From positions 14,458,978-14,522,977 of the forward strand of contig CM043961.1 in the NCBI GenBank assembly GCA_014529385.2: a DNA stretch of 64,000 nt, given 5' to 3'. The notes beneath the pieces are model-generated. The model was not told where the DNA came from. It searched no databases and saw nothing but the letters and a program-made list of their open reading frames with translations. This document shows, piece after piece, positions 44,786 through 57,060 of this stretch (the first letter of the stretch is position 1; each line of letters opens with the position of its first letter). This DNA is from Adiantum capillus-veneris (lineage: Eukaryota; Streptophyta; Polypodiopsida; Polypodiales; Pteridaceae). The position numbers were made by a program, and so were the translations under genes.

Positions 44786-45380
44786 ATAAAGTGTGTGGAA
44801 CTCACAACACAACTATCAGCGGCGGATAAATTAACAATTGCAGATGTAAGTTACCTATCGTATGTGTTTACGTCCAAAACAACACCAAGTCATTTAATGA
44901 TGAAAAATGATGTTCTTTTGGAATATGAAACACACGAGTAACCAGTATGTCACATTAAGATGAAGAGGGTATGAAAATATGCATCTCTTCACTCTTAATA
45001 TAACGAGTGGTAACGCTTGTGTTTCTATGTAACACATATGACAGAAAAACTTAATCTAAAATTGTAAATTTTATAAGCTATTTCTAATGGAGTGTGTGGA
45101 ACGCACAACACAACCATCAGCAAACAGCTCAACAATCTCAAATGTAAATCAATTGTTGTATATATCTACGTTCAGAGTAACACCAAGTCATCTGCTGATG
45201 AACAATGATGTTACTACATAAATAGAAGCACAAAAATAACGAAAGTCGCATTAAGATGAAGAGGGCATAAAGTATGCATCTCTACACTCTTAAAATGACG
45301 AACGTTAATCTTTGTGCTTCTATGTAGAATAATCAATAATGATTTACTTTAAGATTGTAAATTTTATAGGCCACTCTGAA
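44786..45380. repeat. two tandem copies of a 303-bp unit in the hAT element
   Basis: AGTGTGTGGAACTCACAACA (about 44,789) and AGTGTGTGGAACGCACAACA (about 45,092) begin two diverged copies, each containing ACACCAAGTCAT, GATGAAGAGGG, TATGCATCTCT and GTAAATTTTATA. No coding potential. Confidence 0.85.
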
Positions 45381-45665
45381 GTGAGAGGTGTAGCATCATG
45401 CCTACTACACTCCACGAGTCGACCTCTAATCCTAACTCATCTCTATGGTGAGAGATATACTACTACTCCATACAAGTGAGAATCTAAATTTATCCTAAGC
45501 CTTCCCTAGAGTGAGTTATATAACTACACACCACGGGAAAGGAAACTATATTATACACACGTACCTCTGCAGTGAGCCATATGGCTACACACCACGAAGT
45601 GGTCTACGACCTCCAAGCCAACTTTGTGGTTAGAGACAAAACTACTACACCACACAAGTCTGGCA
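45376..45665. repeat. degenerate repeats with CTACACACCACG words
   Basis: About five units of 45-75 bases, each with a GTGAG...AT..CTACTACAC(T/A)CCAC pattern followed by AAGT(C/G). They lie between the 303-bp repeats and the right end of the hAT element. Confidence 0.65.
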
Positions 45666-45988
45666 CAACATTAAAAAAAAGTTAGTATTTACTGAAAATT
45701 TTAAAAATATACTTGAAAACCGTTGTAAACCGAAGACGCTGTCGCTATCTACCAAACTCTCAAAAGCTCCAAGCTCTCCAAACTCCAAAAAAGTCCACAA
45801 TGCTTTTCGATCGAATACAGCGACGATTGTATATATATACAGTTTTTCGATCGAGATATTTTTCGATCGAAATAGTTTTCGATCGAAAACGGTTTTATAC
45901 GGTTATTCGGTATTTATTCGGAAATACGACGTACATTGACCTTTTTTACGTATAATTTTTGTTATACGGGCGTATAAATGCAACGCAG

Positions 45989-47512
45989 GTGGAAACAAGA
46001 GGAAGGTCTAAGGAGAGGTTAAAAAACAAAAGGGTCTTAATCACTCAAAGCGGAACAATTCACACACAAAGTCAGTTCTTGAATGTTGGAACTACGTCAA
46101 GAAGGGCCATGTCAAGAAGGATTGATGGTCCAAGAAGAAGAAGGAGTTAGAGTCTCAAGACAACAAGACAACATTGGAGGCCAATGTGGCAGGTAAAGTA
46201 GAGCAAGACACTCTATTTCTCTCATTAGACAATGTGTCTAATTCTTCGATAGAAGATTCCGGGGCTTCATTCCATGTGACACCACACAAGCAGCATTTCC
46301 AAGATTACACCAAAGGTAATTTGGGGTATGTATACTTGGGAGATGATGACGCTCGTGAAATTGTTGATAAAGGTACAGTTTGTGTCAAAATTGCTAACGA
46401 AAATGAGTGGAAGCTTAAAGATATTAGGCATGTTCCTTCTCTTCGCAAGAATTTAATCTCTATAGGACAATTGGATGATGAAGTTCATAATATTTTCAAA
46501 TAGTGGAAGATCTCAAATGGATTTTTGGTGGTTGCCAAAGGAGAAAAGGTTGGTACACCTTTACTTGTGTACTGTCAGCACACAATCTTCAACTTGTGCA
46601 ATAGCTATAGAAGTTGACAGTGTGGTGTGTCACTATTGATTTGGTCATATGAGTGCCAAAGGAATGCAAATCCTTCAAACAAAGAAGCTTCTACCAGGTT
46701 TGAAAGAAGGTCACTTAGAGTTCTGTGAAGATTGTGTTTATAGTAAACAAAAGAGGGTAAAATTTCAAAAATCAGGAAATGAAAGAAAAAATAATAAGCT
46801 TGAATTGGTTCATTCTTATGTTTGGAGTCCTACAAGTACACCATCCCTTGGTGGCTCATTGTACTATATAATATTCATAGACGATGCAGCTAGAAAAACA
46901 TAGGTTTATGTCATGAAGAATAGATCCAATGTATTTTCCATATTTCAAAGGTGGAAAGCCTTTCTGGAGAATGAAGTAGGTACCAAGATTAAATGCCTCA
47001 AATTTGACAATGGAGGACAAAATGGAATTTTTGAAAGGATGAATGAAACAATCATGGAGCGAGCATGAAGCATGCGGCTACATGTAGGCTTACCGCTTGA
47101 GCTTTGGGCAGAAGCAGTAAGTACGTCTGTGTAGTTGATCAACCGATCACCCTCAACGACATTGGATGGGAGAGTTCAAGAGGAGGCATGGACAAGTAAA
47201 CAGGTGAATTATTCATTTTTCAAAGTGTTTAGGTGTGAGGATTTTATGCACATAGATATAAGCTTAAGATCAAAGCTAGATGAAAAGTCCAAAAAGTGTT
47301 TCTTCATTGGCTATGAAAAAGGTGACTTTGAGTATCACCTATGGAATCCTATAGATGGTACAATATTTAGAATTAGGGATGTAATTTTTAATGAACATAA
47401 TATGTACAAAGATTACTTGGAAAGAAAACAAAAAAAAGAAACAAGTGATGAGTATATGGATCTTGAGGACAATGAAGAATCAAGGAGTGCAAACAGTGAC
47501 AACATACAACAT
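45989..47512 (+). pseudogene. copia-B pol (integrase region), left arm
   Basis: After the hAT element the copia frame resumes with a basic linker (RGRSKERLKNKR), a degenerate zinc knuckle, the protease segment (EDSGASFHVTPHKQHFQDYT, HVPSLRKNLISIGQLDD), the pre-integrase block (SAKGMQILQTKKLLPGL, EFCEDCVYSKQKR), part of the integrase core (PSLGGSLYYIIFIDDA, KCLKFDNGGQ) and INRSPSTTLDGRVQEEAW...FKVFRCEDFMHID. The integrase core has lost the stretch between FDNGGQ and NGIFERMNETIMERA in both arms. TAG codons interrupt it. It ends at 47,512 at the arm boundary. Confidence 0.88.
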
Positions 47513-48471
47513 CTTCTGAGCTATTTCAGAAACTTAGACCAATGAAGACGATCCCAGAGACACACAGATTGAAAGTAGCATCGGGTGATGAGGTGACCAC
47601 GTTGTGGTCTATTATACCAATCACAGTGCAGGCACACCCGTACACTACAAAATTCCATGTACTGCCACCAAGTAGGTTAGCAACTCCGTGTATCTTAGCA
47701 GTGTCATGGATGAAAGCTAACAGGGTATTCATTGATTTGGATACGAATGAGGCACTGTTCAGAAATGAAAACTTTTCAGAACCCTTCTTATCATATAACC
47801 AATTCATGTCAAGGAGGAAACAAAAGTTAATACAACCGCAAAAATCTGCCCAACAACAAACAAAGTTTACAAGTCCAGCAACGTCTTATAAAAAATCAGC
47901 AACCATGCACGGAACCAGGCAAGTTTGGGTACGGCGTACAGAGCTGACGGAGGCACAATTACATCAAAAGCGGAAATACAAAGTTTGGATAAGGCACGAA
48001 AGCCTAATTCCTATAAAAAAAGAGTCAGAAGAACAGACAAAACACCAAAAACAAGCCCAACTTCAAAGAAACATAGTCAATCTGTCAAATACGCAACGGA
48101 CTATATTGGTATGGCGGCCAAAATTGCCAATTCAAAACGAGCCAACAACACAAGAAGGGCGTACAAAGATGACAATCGTGCAACTATCTACAATTGTCAA
48201 GGTCAAGCAACATCATGCAAACAGCACGAGGAAACAAACAGAATCCACAACAAAAACTGCAAGGATGTATCAGACACAAGTCATCAAGGTAGAAAGAAAG
48301 AATGTTCCACCAGATACGACAATATCGACTTCAAAGGAACCACATACGCCAATTCAAAACCAGTGGAAAACAATCAAACAATCAGTGGTAGAGTTACAAC
48401 TACTACTTGCAAAGAAAATCTGCCAGCCAATTCAAGATACCATAGGAAACCTAAACGACAAATGCCAATAA
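47513..48471 (+). pseudogene. gypsy protease C-terminal fragment with Trp-repeat tail
   Basis: Immediately at the arm boundary the frame reads TSSELFQKLRPMKTIPETHR, LKVASGDEVTTLWSIIPITV, TPCILAVSWMKANRVFIDLD, matching the second half of a retropepsin; the catalytic DTG part is missing. A Lys/Gln-rich tail to 48471 carries VWVRR (residue 129 from the ATG at 47542), VWIRH (149) and VWRPK (191), similar in arrangement to the WVPK repeats at 31,579-30,128. A polypurine tract AGGAGGGGGGGAG at 48635-48648 follows, nearly identical to the one at 54,724-54,737. The gag and N-terminal half are lost at the junction. Confidence 0.6.
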
Positions 48472-48649
48472 GCGCATCGCTTATACCTTCCTCCTGCACC
48501 GCATAAATTCTTTCTACATGCATTGACTGCACATGCATATAGGGCTATATTACAAGTCCTGCATTATCACGAGTTCAAACCCATGCGCAACACATATCCT
48601 TGACGATACCCTGTCGTCCGGGAGGACTCCAATTAGGAGGGGGGGAGGC

Positions 48650-51269
48650 ATTCCAATGCGGACTCATGTCATATATTAGAGGGCAATGTTTGTGAGCAAT
48701 TTTTCAACCATTTTTGCATTTTATTGTGTGATTTTGGGAAAAAGAAAATGCCCTCGTAATTAATCAGAATTGGGGACCAAATCATCATTCATGAGCCCCT
48801 AGGGATGTGTATAGACTATAAAGAGAGTCAAATCTGGCAAAAACCTGTCTAAAAACAGCAAAAAATAGGCCAAGGTTGACGATAATGAGCGAGATTGTAC
48901 ATAGACGAGAGAAAAGTGAGCTACAAAGTGTTTTGATTTTCATTGGTTAGAATTGCTATTTTCGGGTTATTTTGGGATTTATTTACTTTATTTTAACCAT
49001 TTTCTAGCAAAAATTATAGAAAAAAATCCGTAATCCAGATGGAAACACAAAAGAAGAGACGCCTGATCAGAGAAAGGTAAAGAAGACACAGAAAAAATAA
49101 GGACTGCAAAGGTGACAGGGCAAAATGACCACCGTCATGAAGGGACCTCCAACTCGAGAAATCTGCAAAAGTGGTAAAACTGAAGCAACCGAAATCCAAA
49201 TCAGGAAATTTGCGAGCCTAAACCGCATCTCGCAAAAAGTTATGGTCACAGGTAAAAGATGGGAAAATTTGGTGTCGAAGTCTCGATTACATATAGAGAG
49301 GCTAGGCTAGAAATCCCTCATTTGAGTCATTTTCCATAGTGAGAGAGAGAGAGCTCCCTACAGCAGTTGAGACTTCCAGGAGCTCATCCATCGCGCACGG
49401 TCACCAGATCGACATCAGATATGAGAGGTATGCTCGTCAACACTGACTCTAAGTGTTGTTTACTTCAGTTAGTCGCAAAACCTCGCCCGCATCACAATCA
49501 CAACCTGTGCACACATACGGTAGAATGGTTGTTAGGGAGACCTAGAGGCCACCAAATGGGACCAAAAGTGAAAGGCACAATGCTTATAGCTTAGGGATTG
49601 AGCCTATGACCTCGGAAAACGTGAAGGAAGCCGCTCAGAAAACCCTAATTTAGCAGGACCTGCAAAAGGGCGACAAAACCAAGGTGATCGGAAATGAGCC
49701 AAAATTCATAGACAGCAAGACAATAACCTCGACAAACCGACTGAAGGGTTAGACTATGAAAAAGTTCGTCAAAACGGAGCCTAAAGTCCTTATCTGACGA
49801 AAACTGCACAAAGCGTCACGATACTCTAACGGGCCGACCAAGTGACAAAATTACACCAAATTCAACAAGGAACATCCAAAGGAGGTCAACTACGAGATGG
49901 AATGTGTCCACTCAGGAAAAAAGTTCTTCCACTAGGGAAAATGCCGGAAACATGCCAGAAAGACGTCCAAATGGTCGTTCTTGGTGTTTCAAACACCAAA
50001 TTAACAACTGACTGCTTGGATGGAAGGTCAAAAGGAAGTAAAATACAGCCGGAATAATACAAAGACCAAAAGGAACCGCGACCATCACCTAAGTGGTCTA
50101 CTTTGACTTCAGGACCAGCTAAGTGCTGCAAACAGGGAGTACATTCTGCTAAATTGATTAAAACTTGATGTGTGTGTCTAGGAGGGCCTATTAAAACCAT
50201 GATTATCAACTAGCATCAAAAAACTGGTAAAAATGACAAAGTTCCCAGTCTATCGCGATAAACTTGAACTTACACTTAGACAAGGGAAACTTTGACTTTG
50301 GCTTCATGAGGGGTGCTAACAAGGAATGTTAACCACCAATATCAAGTCAAAGTGCAAGAAAAATATTTTTTGGCCAAAAACTCAGTCTATCACGATAGAC
50401 TTGCTACAACAATTATTGGGGGGAAAGACTTTTCAAATTTTTACAAGCTAGACTTGGGGAAGCAAATGAAGGCAGTACACCAAATTTGGTGCCAAGATGG
50501 ACTCATATGGCAAGTTGAGAAAGACATGCAGACAACTCAGAGTCAGAACAGGACATCTCAAGGGCAGACAGGTAGAATTTACATGTGAGGGGTCAAGAAA
50601 CCTTGCATCAACTGGGAGAAGGCAGACAGATGGTCACAAAGCCAAAAAATGACAAACTGGCACCAAGTCCCAGTCTATCGCGATAGACCAAGCAGAGGGA
50701 TATCGGACCATCTTATCAAAAATTTGAATTAGCAGTTGTCTTCAACATGATGCAAGATGAACACCCACTAAGTTTGAGCCCAAAACAACACAAAATGAAG
50801 GAGATAGACCAACATCTCCTTGAAGAGAATCTGGAAAAATGGGAGTTGATCCAAAAAGGGGTCACTTGACATTCATTTGAGGTAGAAATGGGGTCAGATC
50901 ATGTGAAAGGTATGGGAAACCAATTGGTGGAGTCACAACTGCAAAAAAGGACCCATATCAAAAAAATGCTAGTCTATCGCGATACACTGAGAAAAAGTAG
51001 CAAATGGACAGATTTTGAGCTTTCACTTATGGAGTGACCTTACATGCCATGAGAGCATACACCATACAAAATTTCAAGGCATTTGGACTTGTTCTCCTTC
51101 ACCAACAACATCAATTTGAAGCCGCCAAAGTCGCACAATGGAAGAGCTTGTCTATCTGCTAACATTTTATCTTAACTAATCTTGGGATTAAGAAGGCTCA
51201 TCTAGATGCATGATTAAGTGGTAATCAATTTAGGAGAGTAGTACTATGTTTGTGCATTAACTGATAATT
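48650..51269 (+). other. long non-coding leader or intergenic DNA with palindromes
   Basis: No supported gene over 2.6 kb. Features: AGGGG/CAAAAA-rich text, a GA tract near 49,340, and the GTCTATCGCGATAGAC palindrome series (50248-50987). The AAACTGG...CCCAGTCTATCG context recurs, suggesting old tandem duplication of about 140-300 bp units. Confidence 0.6.
50248..50987. repeat. four copies of the palindrome GTCTATCGCGATAGAC
   Basis: 50248-50263 (one mismatch), 50385-50400 (one mismatch), 50673-50688 (perfect) and 50972-50987 (one mismatch). Related partial copies occur at 55101-55115 (CCATCGCGATAGTCT) and 55319-55332 (GTCTATCGCGACAG) in the downstream LTR region. Spacing is 137, 288 and 299 bases. 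Confidence 0.85.
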
Positions 51270-54200
51270 GTGATGAAAGGATCAATGGAGGCTTCTCCGG
51301 AAAAAAGAAAAGGCAAGAACCTGGCAACAGAAGGGGCAATACCCTATGCACTTCTACCCAATTCTTTAAATCCAGCAGCCACCTGGATACCTGCAGATGT
51401 GCAACAGGCAGCGGCCTTTCAGATATATCAAGGTTCATATGTGGATGACAAAAGAAACTTAGTGGATATAGTGATGATTCCCAAGGAGGCAGAGAATTAC
51501 TTGAAAAGATCACAGCAAAGGTCATGGCTCAAAAAAGTCGGCTTGTGGAACTTCGTATCACTACCACCAGTAGGGATAGATTTCAAGAGGGTACAACATC
51601 TAATAGAGACTATCCAAGAAGATGGAACTTGCAGAGTGGTAGGCATGGATAATGAAGTGATGGAGATCCAGATCACCAAAGAGATCATCAAAGAGACATT
51701 GAAATTGTCAGATCAAGGAGAAAACATGAGAGAAAGAAGTAAAAACCTCAAAGTTTACTTGCAAAAGTCCAAACTACCTTCTTTCGAACTCATAGCAAAC
51801 CCGGAAGTAAGAGAACTGACACAGATCTACAGTCAGTGTTTGTTGAGCTACAACAAAAGGCCGCCAAGATACACTCCACCGTACGGGAGCATCTCAACCA
51901 CACTGACATGGGCTATGGGAATGACCCGTGAGTTCTATATAGATCACACGACATATCTGTTTGAAGAAATGACAAAGCTAAGGCAGGACAGACCCAACTA
52001 CATTGCAGGAGGAGAAGTCCTAACCAAAGTAATATACCATGCCATAGGCGCAGCAGATCAGTTGCCACCTGCCCCTCATCAGAACGACTGGCTGGTATTA
52101 AGGAAAAATAGCAAAGACAGATCACAAAGGAAAGTACCGGCATCTATTAACACCATTGGAGGACACAAGCTGGAAAGAGTGACAAGAAGTACACAAGAAA
52201 AGATGGAAGAAGAAAAAAGAACTGAAGAGGAAGATGCCCGACTAAAGAAGCGAAAAGCGGAAATGGAAAACAACACCAGGTTGCAGAAGATAGCAAAAAT
52301 GGAAAGGATGCTAGAAGGGTTTGCTCTAGAAAGATCTCTACGAGGCGATGTAGGGGCCACTTGGAAACCTTCTAGTAGCACTTTCACACTGAGAACGAAG
52401 AATAGAAACAACCCAGCTTTTGAGCTGGACTGGTTCGAGAGGTACATCCAAGAAAGAAATGTTAGGGATGAACCAGAATTGCTACTAGAAGAGGAGGATC
52501 TCCAAACTTTGAGAGATCAGCTGAGGCCAACTTCGTGTGATCAAGAAACACCGCCGCCATCTCCAAGGCCAGATACAAGTGAAAGGCAATCTAGCCGATC
52601 TGCTGAATCTACTTCGCATTCAAAAAACTCACATCGTGATGACAAAGTTCACACACCGCCTAGTGAACAGGAAGAAGAGGAGGAAGAAGAAGAAGGAACA
52701 GATAGACACCCAAACATTGGAGCCATATCACAAAGTGATAAAGGCAAGTAAAAGGAGGTGGATCAGACTAAAGATAAAGCTTCTTCCTCTCAAGAAATTC
52801 AGCTGGAAGCTACTATAGATGAAGATTTGCAGTCAATGGCGACAATACTAAACCGAACAAGACTGCACAGTCAATGGTTAGCTGATCAGAACCGGTCCAA
52901 CAAAATGAAGCTACAAAAAACTGATGAGGAAGTTCTGAGACTGCAAGAGAAAAGGGAGGACACTCTAAAGCTTATCAGCATCAGAGATGCTAAAATATTG
53001 GGGCTCAAAGGCACAGTAAATCTTCTCAAAGACAATTTACAGGAGTCTGAAGACTTCAATGCCATATGTGAAGATACAAAAAACGTATTCCTTGAAGATG
53101 TCAGTGGTAGAGACGAACACATCCAAAAGTTGGAAAAGGAAAAGCAAGATGCGCTGGAGACCATCAAAAGTTTGCAAGTCGTCATCGATGACTTACAAAT
53201 TGAAGTCAAAGATTTGAGAGCAGTAACAGATATCCAAGCAAGAGAAATCGAACGCGCTAAGAAGCAAAAAACGTCGCTACCAACAACACCAGTAGTCCAC
53301 CCAAAAGAAGAAGTGGTTGCACTAAAGAGGGAGCTGGAGTTGGAAAGAAAACAACGTTTAATGATTGCTGAAAGTGGGCTTAGAGCAGAAGATAAACTAC
53401 AAAGACAAATTTCAGACTTGCAAAGTGAGCAACAACAAGGACCAGCTCCTGACAGTGAAATGGAAAGCATTGTTTCCAAATCACTCAGAGAAGAAAATGA
53501 AAACTTGCACATCAGATTTAAATAGTTAGAGGAATCTGCCGCTAAAAAAGAAATGGAATTTCAAGCTCTACAAATCAATAGTAGAACAATGGCCGCACAA
53601 ATCGCAAGTCTACAAAGTGCAGGGAAGCATTAAGGACAGGTACGAGTGCACATGGAGCCAGCAACAACGAATTTGGTTGGACTCGCCGAAGTATATGGGG
53701 GTCAAGATGAGTACGAGGATGATTCAGATGAACAGGAGGCACCAGATAGGTAGACGGATCAAATCGGCTCCAAAGACCAAGAGACAGAAGAAGATTCAGT
53801 CACGAAATTGGAAGAGCAGAGGCTGGCCGAGTAGATGGAAAAACAAACAGAAATGATATGGTACAAGGCTATGCAACTCGAAAAGGAGTTGCTACAAGGG
53901 CTTTCCAGATCGGGCAAAACAGCAGCAGAGCTACGGAAGGAATGGAATGCACCAATGTTACCCTATGCTCTGCTGAAGTACGAAACTCTAACACATCAAC
54001 GACAGCTCGAAAAAGAAGAAAAAGTGTCATTGTTTGAAGGAGAAGTACAGGATAGGGAACAGCAAAACAGAATAGTGGACAGCCAGCCAAAGTGGAGGCG
54101 TCAATGGCTATTAGATCATCCTAATAACCTGATCCACTTAGTCAACGCACCGCCTGAGCTGAGGAATGACAGAATGTTTTGCCACACTCCCCGAACATAC

Positions 54201-54689
54201 ACCTACAGCCAACATAAAGCACTACAGATCAGAAATCAGACATGGCTGAATTATCCAGTAATGCTAGGGCCAGTAGAGGGAGAGAGAATATCCGGTTCTT
54301 ACATGGTGAAAACCCTGCAGGGCGCCATAGCAGAATTCGGAGGCTCTCCTGACCTATCCTGCAAGATGCTATGTAAGATAGCTCGAACATTTTTGGCCTG
54401 TCTCACAGACTTCTCAGAAAGCTGGACATCATAGTATATGAATACTGAAAGAAGCATCTCAGAGTTGTCATATGATCTAAGTGGGCCACCGACAGAGCCA
54501 ATATTGTATGCCTATTTCAAACGGCTGATGTTTTTGCCAAGCTACCATCTCCAAACCTTTGAAGAAGCATTTTACACGGGCTTCTTCATGTACAAGTCAA
54601 AAAATTTTGGCCCATTAATGGCAAGTGAGTCTATGTGCTATGATGCGTTTCTACATCAAATCACCCAAGAAAGGCGACAACGACAATGA
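51270..54689 (+). pseudogene. 1,140-codon unknown retroelement protein, six in-frame stops
   Basis: One frame runs from about 51270 to 54689 without a frameshift, interrupted by TAA at 52749, TAG at 53523, TAA near 53,632, TAG near 53,752, TAG near 53,833 and TAG at 54432. The N-terminal domain (about residues 35-290: AATWIPADVQQAAAFQIYQG, SWLKKVGLWNFVSLPPVGID, RYTPPYGSISTTLTWAMGMT, NYIAGGEVLTKVIYHAIGAA) resembles in style the plant mobile-domain/ORF1 proteins of transposons; this is an impression. Then come a Lys/Glu-rich segment, an acidic tail, a long coiled coil (52,800-53,600), and a C-terminal domain homologous to 11,524-12,288. An LTR follows. It may be the accessory protein of a non-autonomous LTR element. 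Confidence 0.7.
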
Positions 54690-54737
54690 AGACAAAGACG
54701 ATCATGTCGTGGTAGACATGAATTAGGAGGGGGGGAG

Positions 54738-55690
54738 TGTTGGAGCCCCATTGGTCCAACTGTTGTAATGAGCCCATCTTGTAAAGAATATCAAATTCCA
54801 TTTTTCATGTCAAAGACGCCTTATCATTTTGATCCATTCGTCTGGATTATGTAAATATTAGTCAGTTAGTCAGGACTCAGATTTATTCCCACTTTGTAAT
54901 CACGAGCAAGAGAACCCCATGTACATTTTTGAGCTAAGGTGACTAAAGTATAAAAGTCACCTTAGAACCATTTTTTGGACAACATTTTTTTGAATATTAA
55001 TCCTGTGTCGTATGAGCCTGAGGGGGAGAGAGAGAGAGTGAGTGTGTCTTATCCTCTTCGCTACGCGCTTCTCCCTCACCGGATTCACGACGCGACCACA
55101 CCATCGCGATAGTCTCTCCGAGAGCTACGCGCCCACACCACGCATTCGTTGTTTTGAGTTAATCGCGATCAATTCTTCCTCGAGCTTGTTTTGCTTGTAA
55201 GTAGCACAAACGGTGTCTGTTTTCAATAATCAAGTGCTTCATGGAATGAGAAAGAGATTAGCTACACATAGATACTGATAAACTTAAGTTTCTCCCACTT
55301 TTGGATTATGACCTGTTGGTCTATCGCGACAGTATTCGAGATAGCTAGGGTTCAAATCTGGTGAGATTAGACTTATAGGTAAGTATGTCCTAGTGAGAGG
55401 ATGATGCCTAATAAGTTTGATGTGATTTCGAGTTCATTGGATGTGTAAACGGTGTTGTGAGCGTTTAGGGATAGAGTGGGTTGCATTCTACCAGGGTTAG
55501 TGATTGATGCATCATAAAAGTGCGTATGTGTAAATTGGTCTCAGCCTGACAAGCTAACGAGATTGCCTACGTGCACCTATGGGTTAGTCGTGTCATTGGA
55601 TGATAAGTATGTTGTCTGTGTCGTGCTCATGAGTATGAACAGGGGAGTAGTTTTGCCCTAAAACACCCAATATCCAAAAACAAAAGCAAT
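54738..55690 (+). repeat. LTR and adjoining non-coding DNA
   Basis: A polypurine tract AGGAGGGGGGGAG (54725-54737) precedes TGTTGGAGCCCC at 54738, a typical LTR start. A TATA box (AGTATAAAAG) lies at 54948-54957 within a short inverted repeat (AGGTGACT...AGTCACCT). The right edge is not determined; partial copies of the CTATCGCGAT palindrome lie at 55,101 and 55,319. No gene is seen up to 55,690. Confidence 0.6.
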
Positions 55691-55691
55691 A

Positions 55692-57060
55692 ATGCAAAAA
55701 CAAGCTCTAGAGTTTGAAACAAAACCCAAGAAAACAAAGAAACTTGGGCAGGATCAAAGTGGAGAGCCTAAGTGGACCAAGGTAGAGAGAAAAGATAAGT
55801 ACAGAGATCTTAAGAAAACTCTGAGGGAAGTATGGACAACAGAAGTAGAGAGTGGCGAAGAAGAAAATGAGAAGAATGAGGACAAAATGAGTATACCATC
55901 CCACTACAGAGAGTTCACATACAAGACAAGAAGATAGTGATGATGCAACCTCTTTGAGAGCGAAAAGACAAGGAGTCTTACGATGGACCTGAGGATACAA
56001 AAAAGATAGACTTGGTAGAACCAAGACAAGAGCCACAATTAGCCTACATTGCAACGGATCTAAGTCTAGAAGAGGAAGAAAATCTCATAAGTCTTCTCAA
56101 GGAGTACAAGAATGTGTTCGCTTGGTCATACAAGGACTTGAAAGGAGTAGATCCTATGATACGTCAGCACACGGTTCTCTTAAAACCTGACACCAAGCTC
56201 GACAACAACCATACACATACAATGATACATTTGCTAAGCGCATCAAAGAGGAGATTGATAAATTAAAAGATGCTAAATTCATCTATGAGATAGAACATAC
56301 CGACTTGGTATCTCCCATTTTGGTGGTACCTAAAAAGAATGGTAAATTACGAGTGTGTGTGAATCTTAAGAAGGTTAATGCATCCATGATAAGGGATAAC
56401 TATCCCTTGCCTCTTACAGAGTGTGTCCTACATGAGTAGGCAAACAGACATACTCCTTCTTAGATGGGTTCTCATGCTACAACCAACTCGCGATTGCCCC
56501 TGAGGACCAAGACAAAATAGTATTTGCCACAAAATGGGGTATATACTCATATAGGGTGATGTCTTTTGGCTTGACCAATGCCCCAACAACATTGTAGTGA
56601 TTGATGGTACATGCCTTTAAGGAGTACTTGAGAATTTTCTTGGAAATGTACATGGGTGTCTTATGTGTACACTCTCTCTTGAGAGAGGAACATATTGAGC
56701 ACCTCTAAGAATGGTAGGACTTACCGGATCTGTCTTAACCCAAAAAAATGCATATTCATGGTTGAACAAGGCATAATCTTGGGACATATTGTCTCAAATA
56801 ATGGCATAACAACTAATCCGAATAAAATCAAGGTGATTGTAGAAATGCCTAGACCACAAAACGCAAAACAGGTACAATGCTTCATGGGCCACTGTGGGTA
56901 CTACAAGTGGTTTATACATATGTATGTAGTCATTGACCAACCCCTTTATAGAATTATAGTAGCCTTTGAATGGACGACAAAGTGTGAGGAATCATTTGAA
57001 AATTTGAAGAAAGCACTCATATCCGCTCTAGGATTGATAGCACCAGATTGGGAGAAGATT
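55692..57060 (+). pseudogene. gypsy pol fragment with lost RT catalytic pair
   Basis: A Lys/Glu-rich linker (55692-55937) leads to LSLEEEENLISLLKEYKNVF, AWSYKDLKGVDP, PILVVPKKNGKLRVCVNLKK, FLDGFSCYNQLAIAPEDQDK, SYRVMSFGLTNAPTT, then FLEMYMGVLCVHS where a catalytic Y-x-D-D block is expected, GHIVSNNGITTNPNKIKVIV, and LIAPDWEKIL. It breaks off at about 57,060 against the minus-strand copia. Several stops and frameshifts are present. Replacement of the Asp pair by Gly-Val alone would inactivate the polymerase. Confidence 0.85.

Noticed and set aside
50248-50987. Possible CRISPR-like array
   Set aside because: Spacing is irregular (137-299 bp), repeats are short palindromes in a eukaryotic transposon, and no cas gene is present.
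52886-53512. 208-residue Ser/Phe/Leu-rich minus-strand ORF
   Set aside because: It is the complement of the coiled-coil coding region and shows the Ser/Leu bias typical of such shadows.
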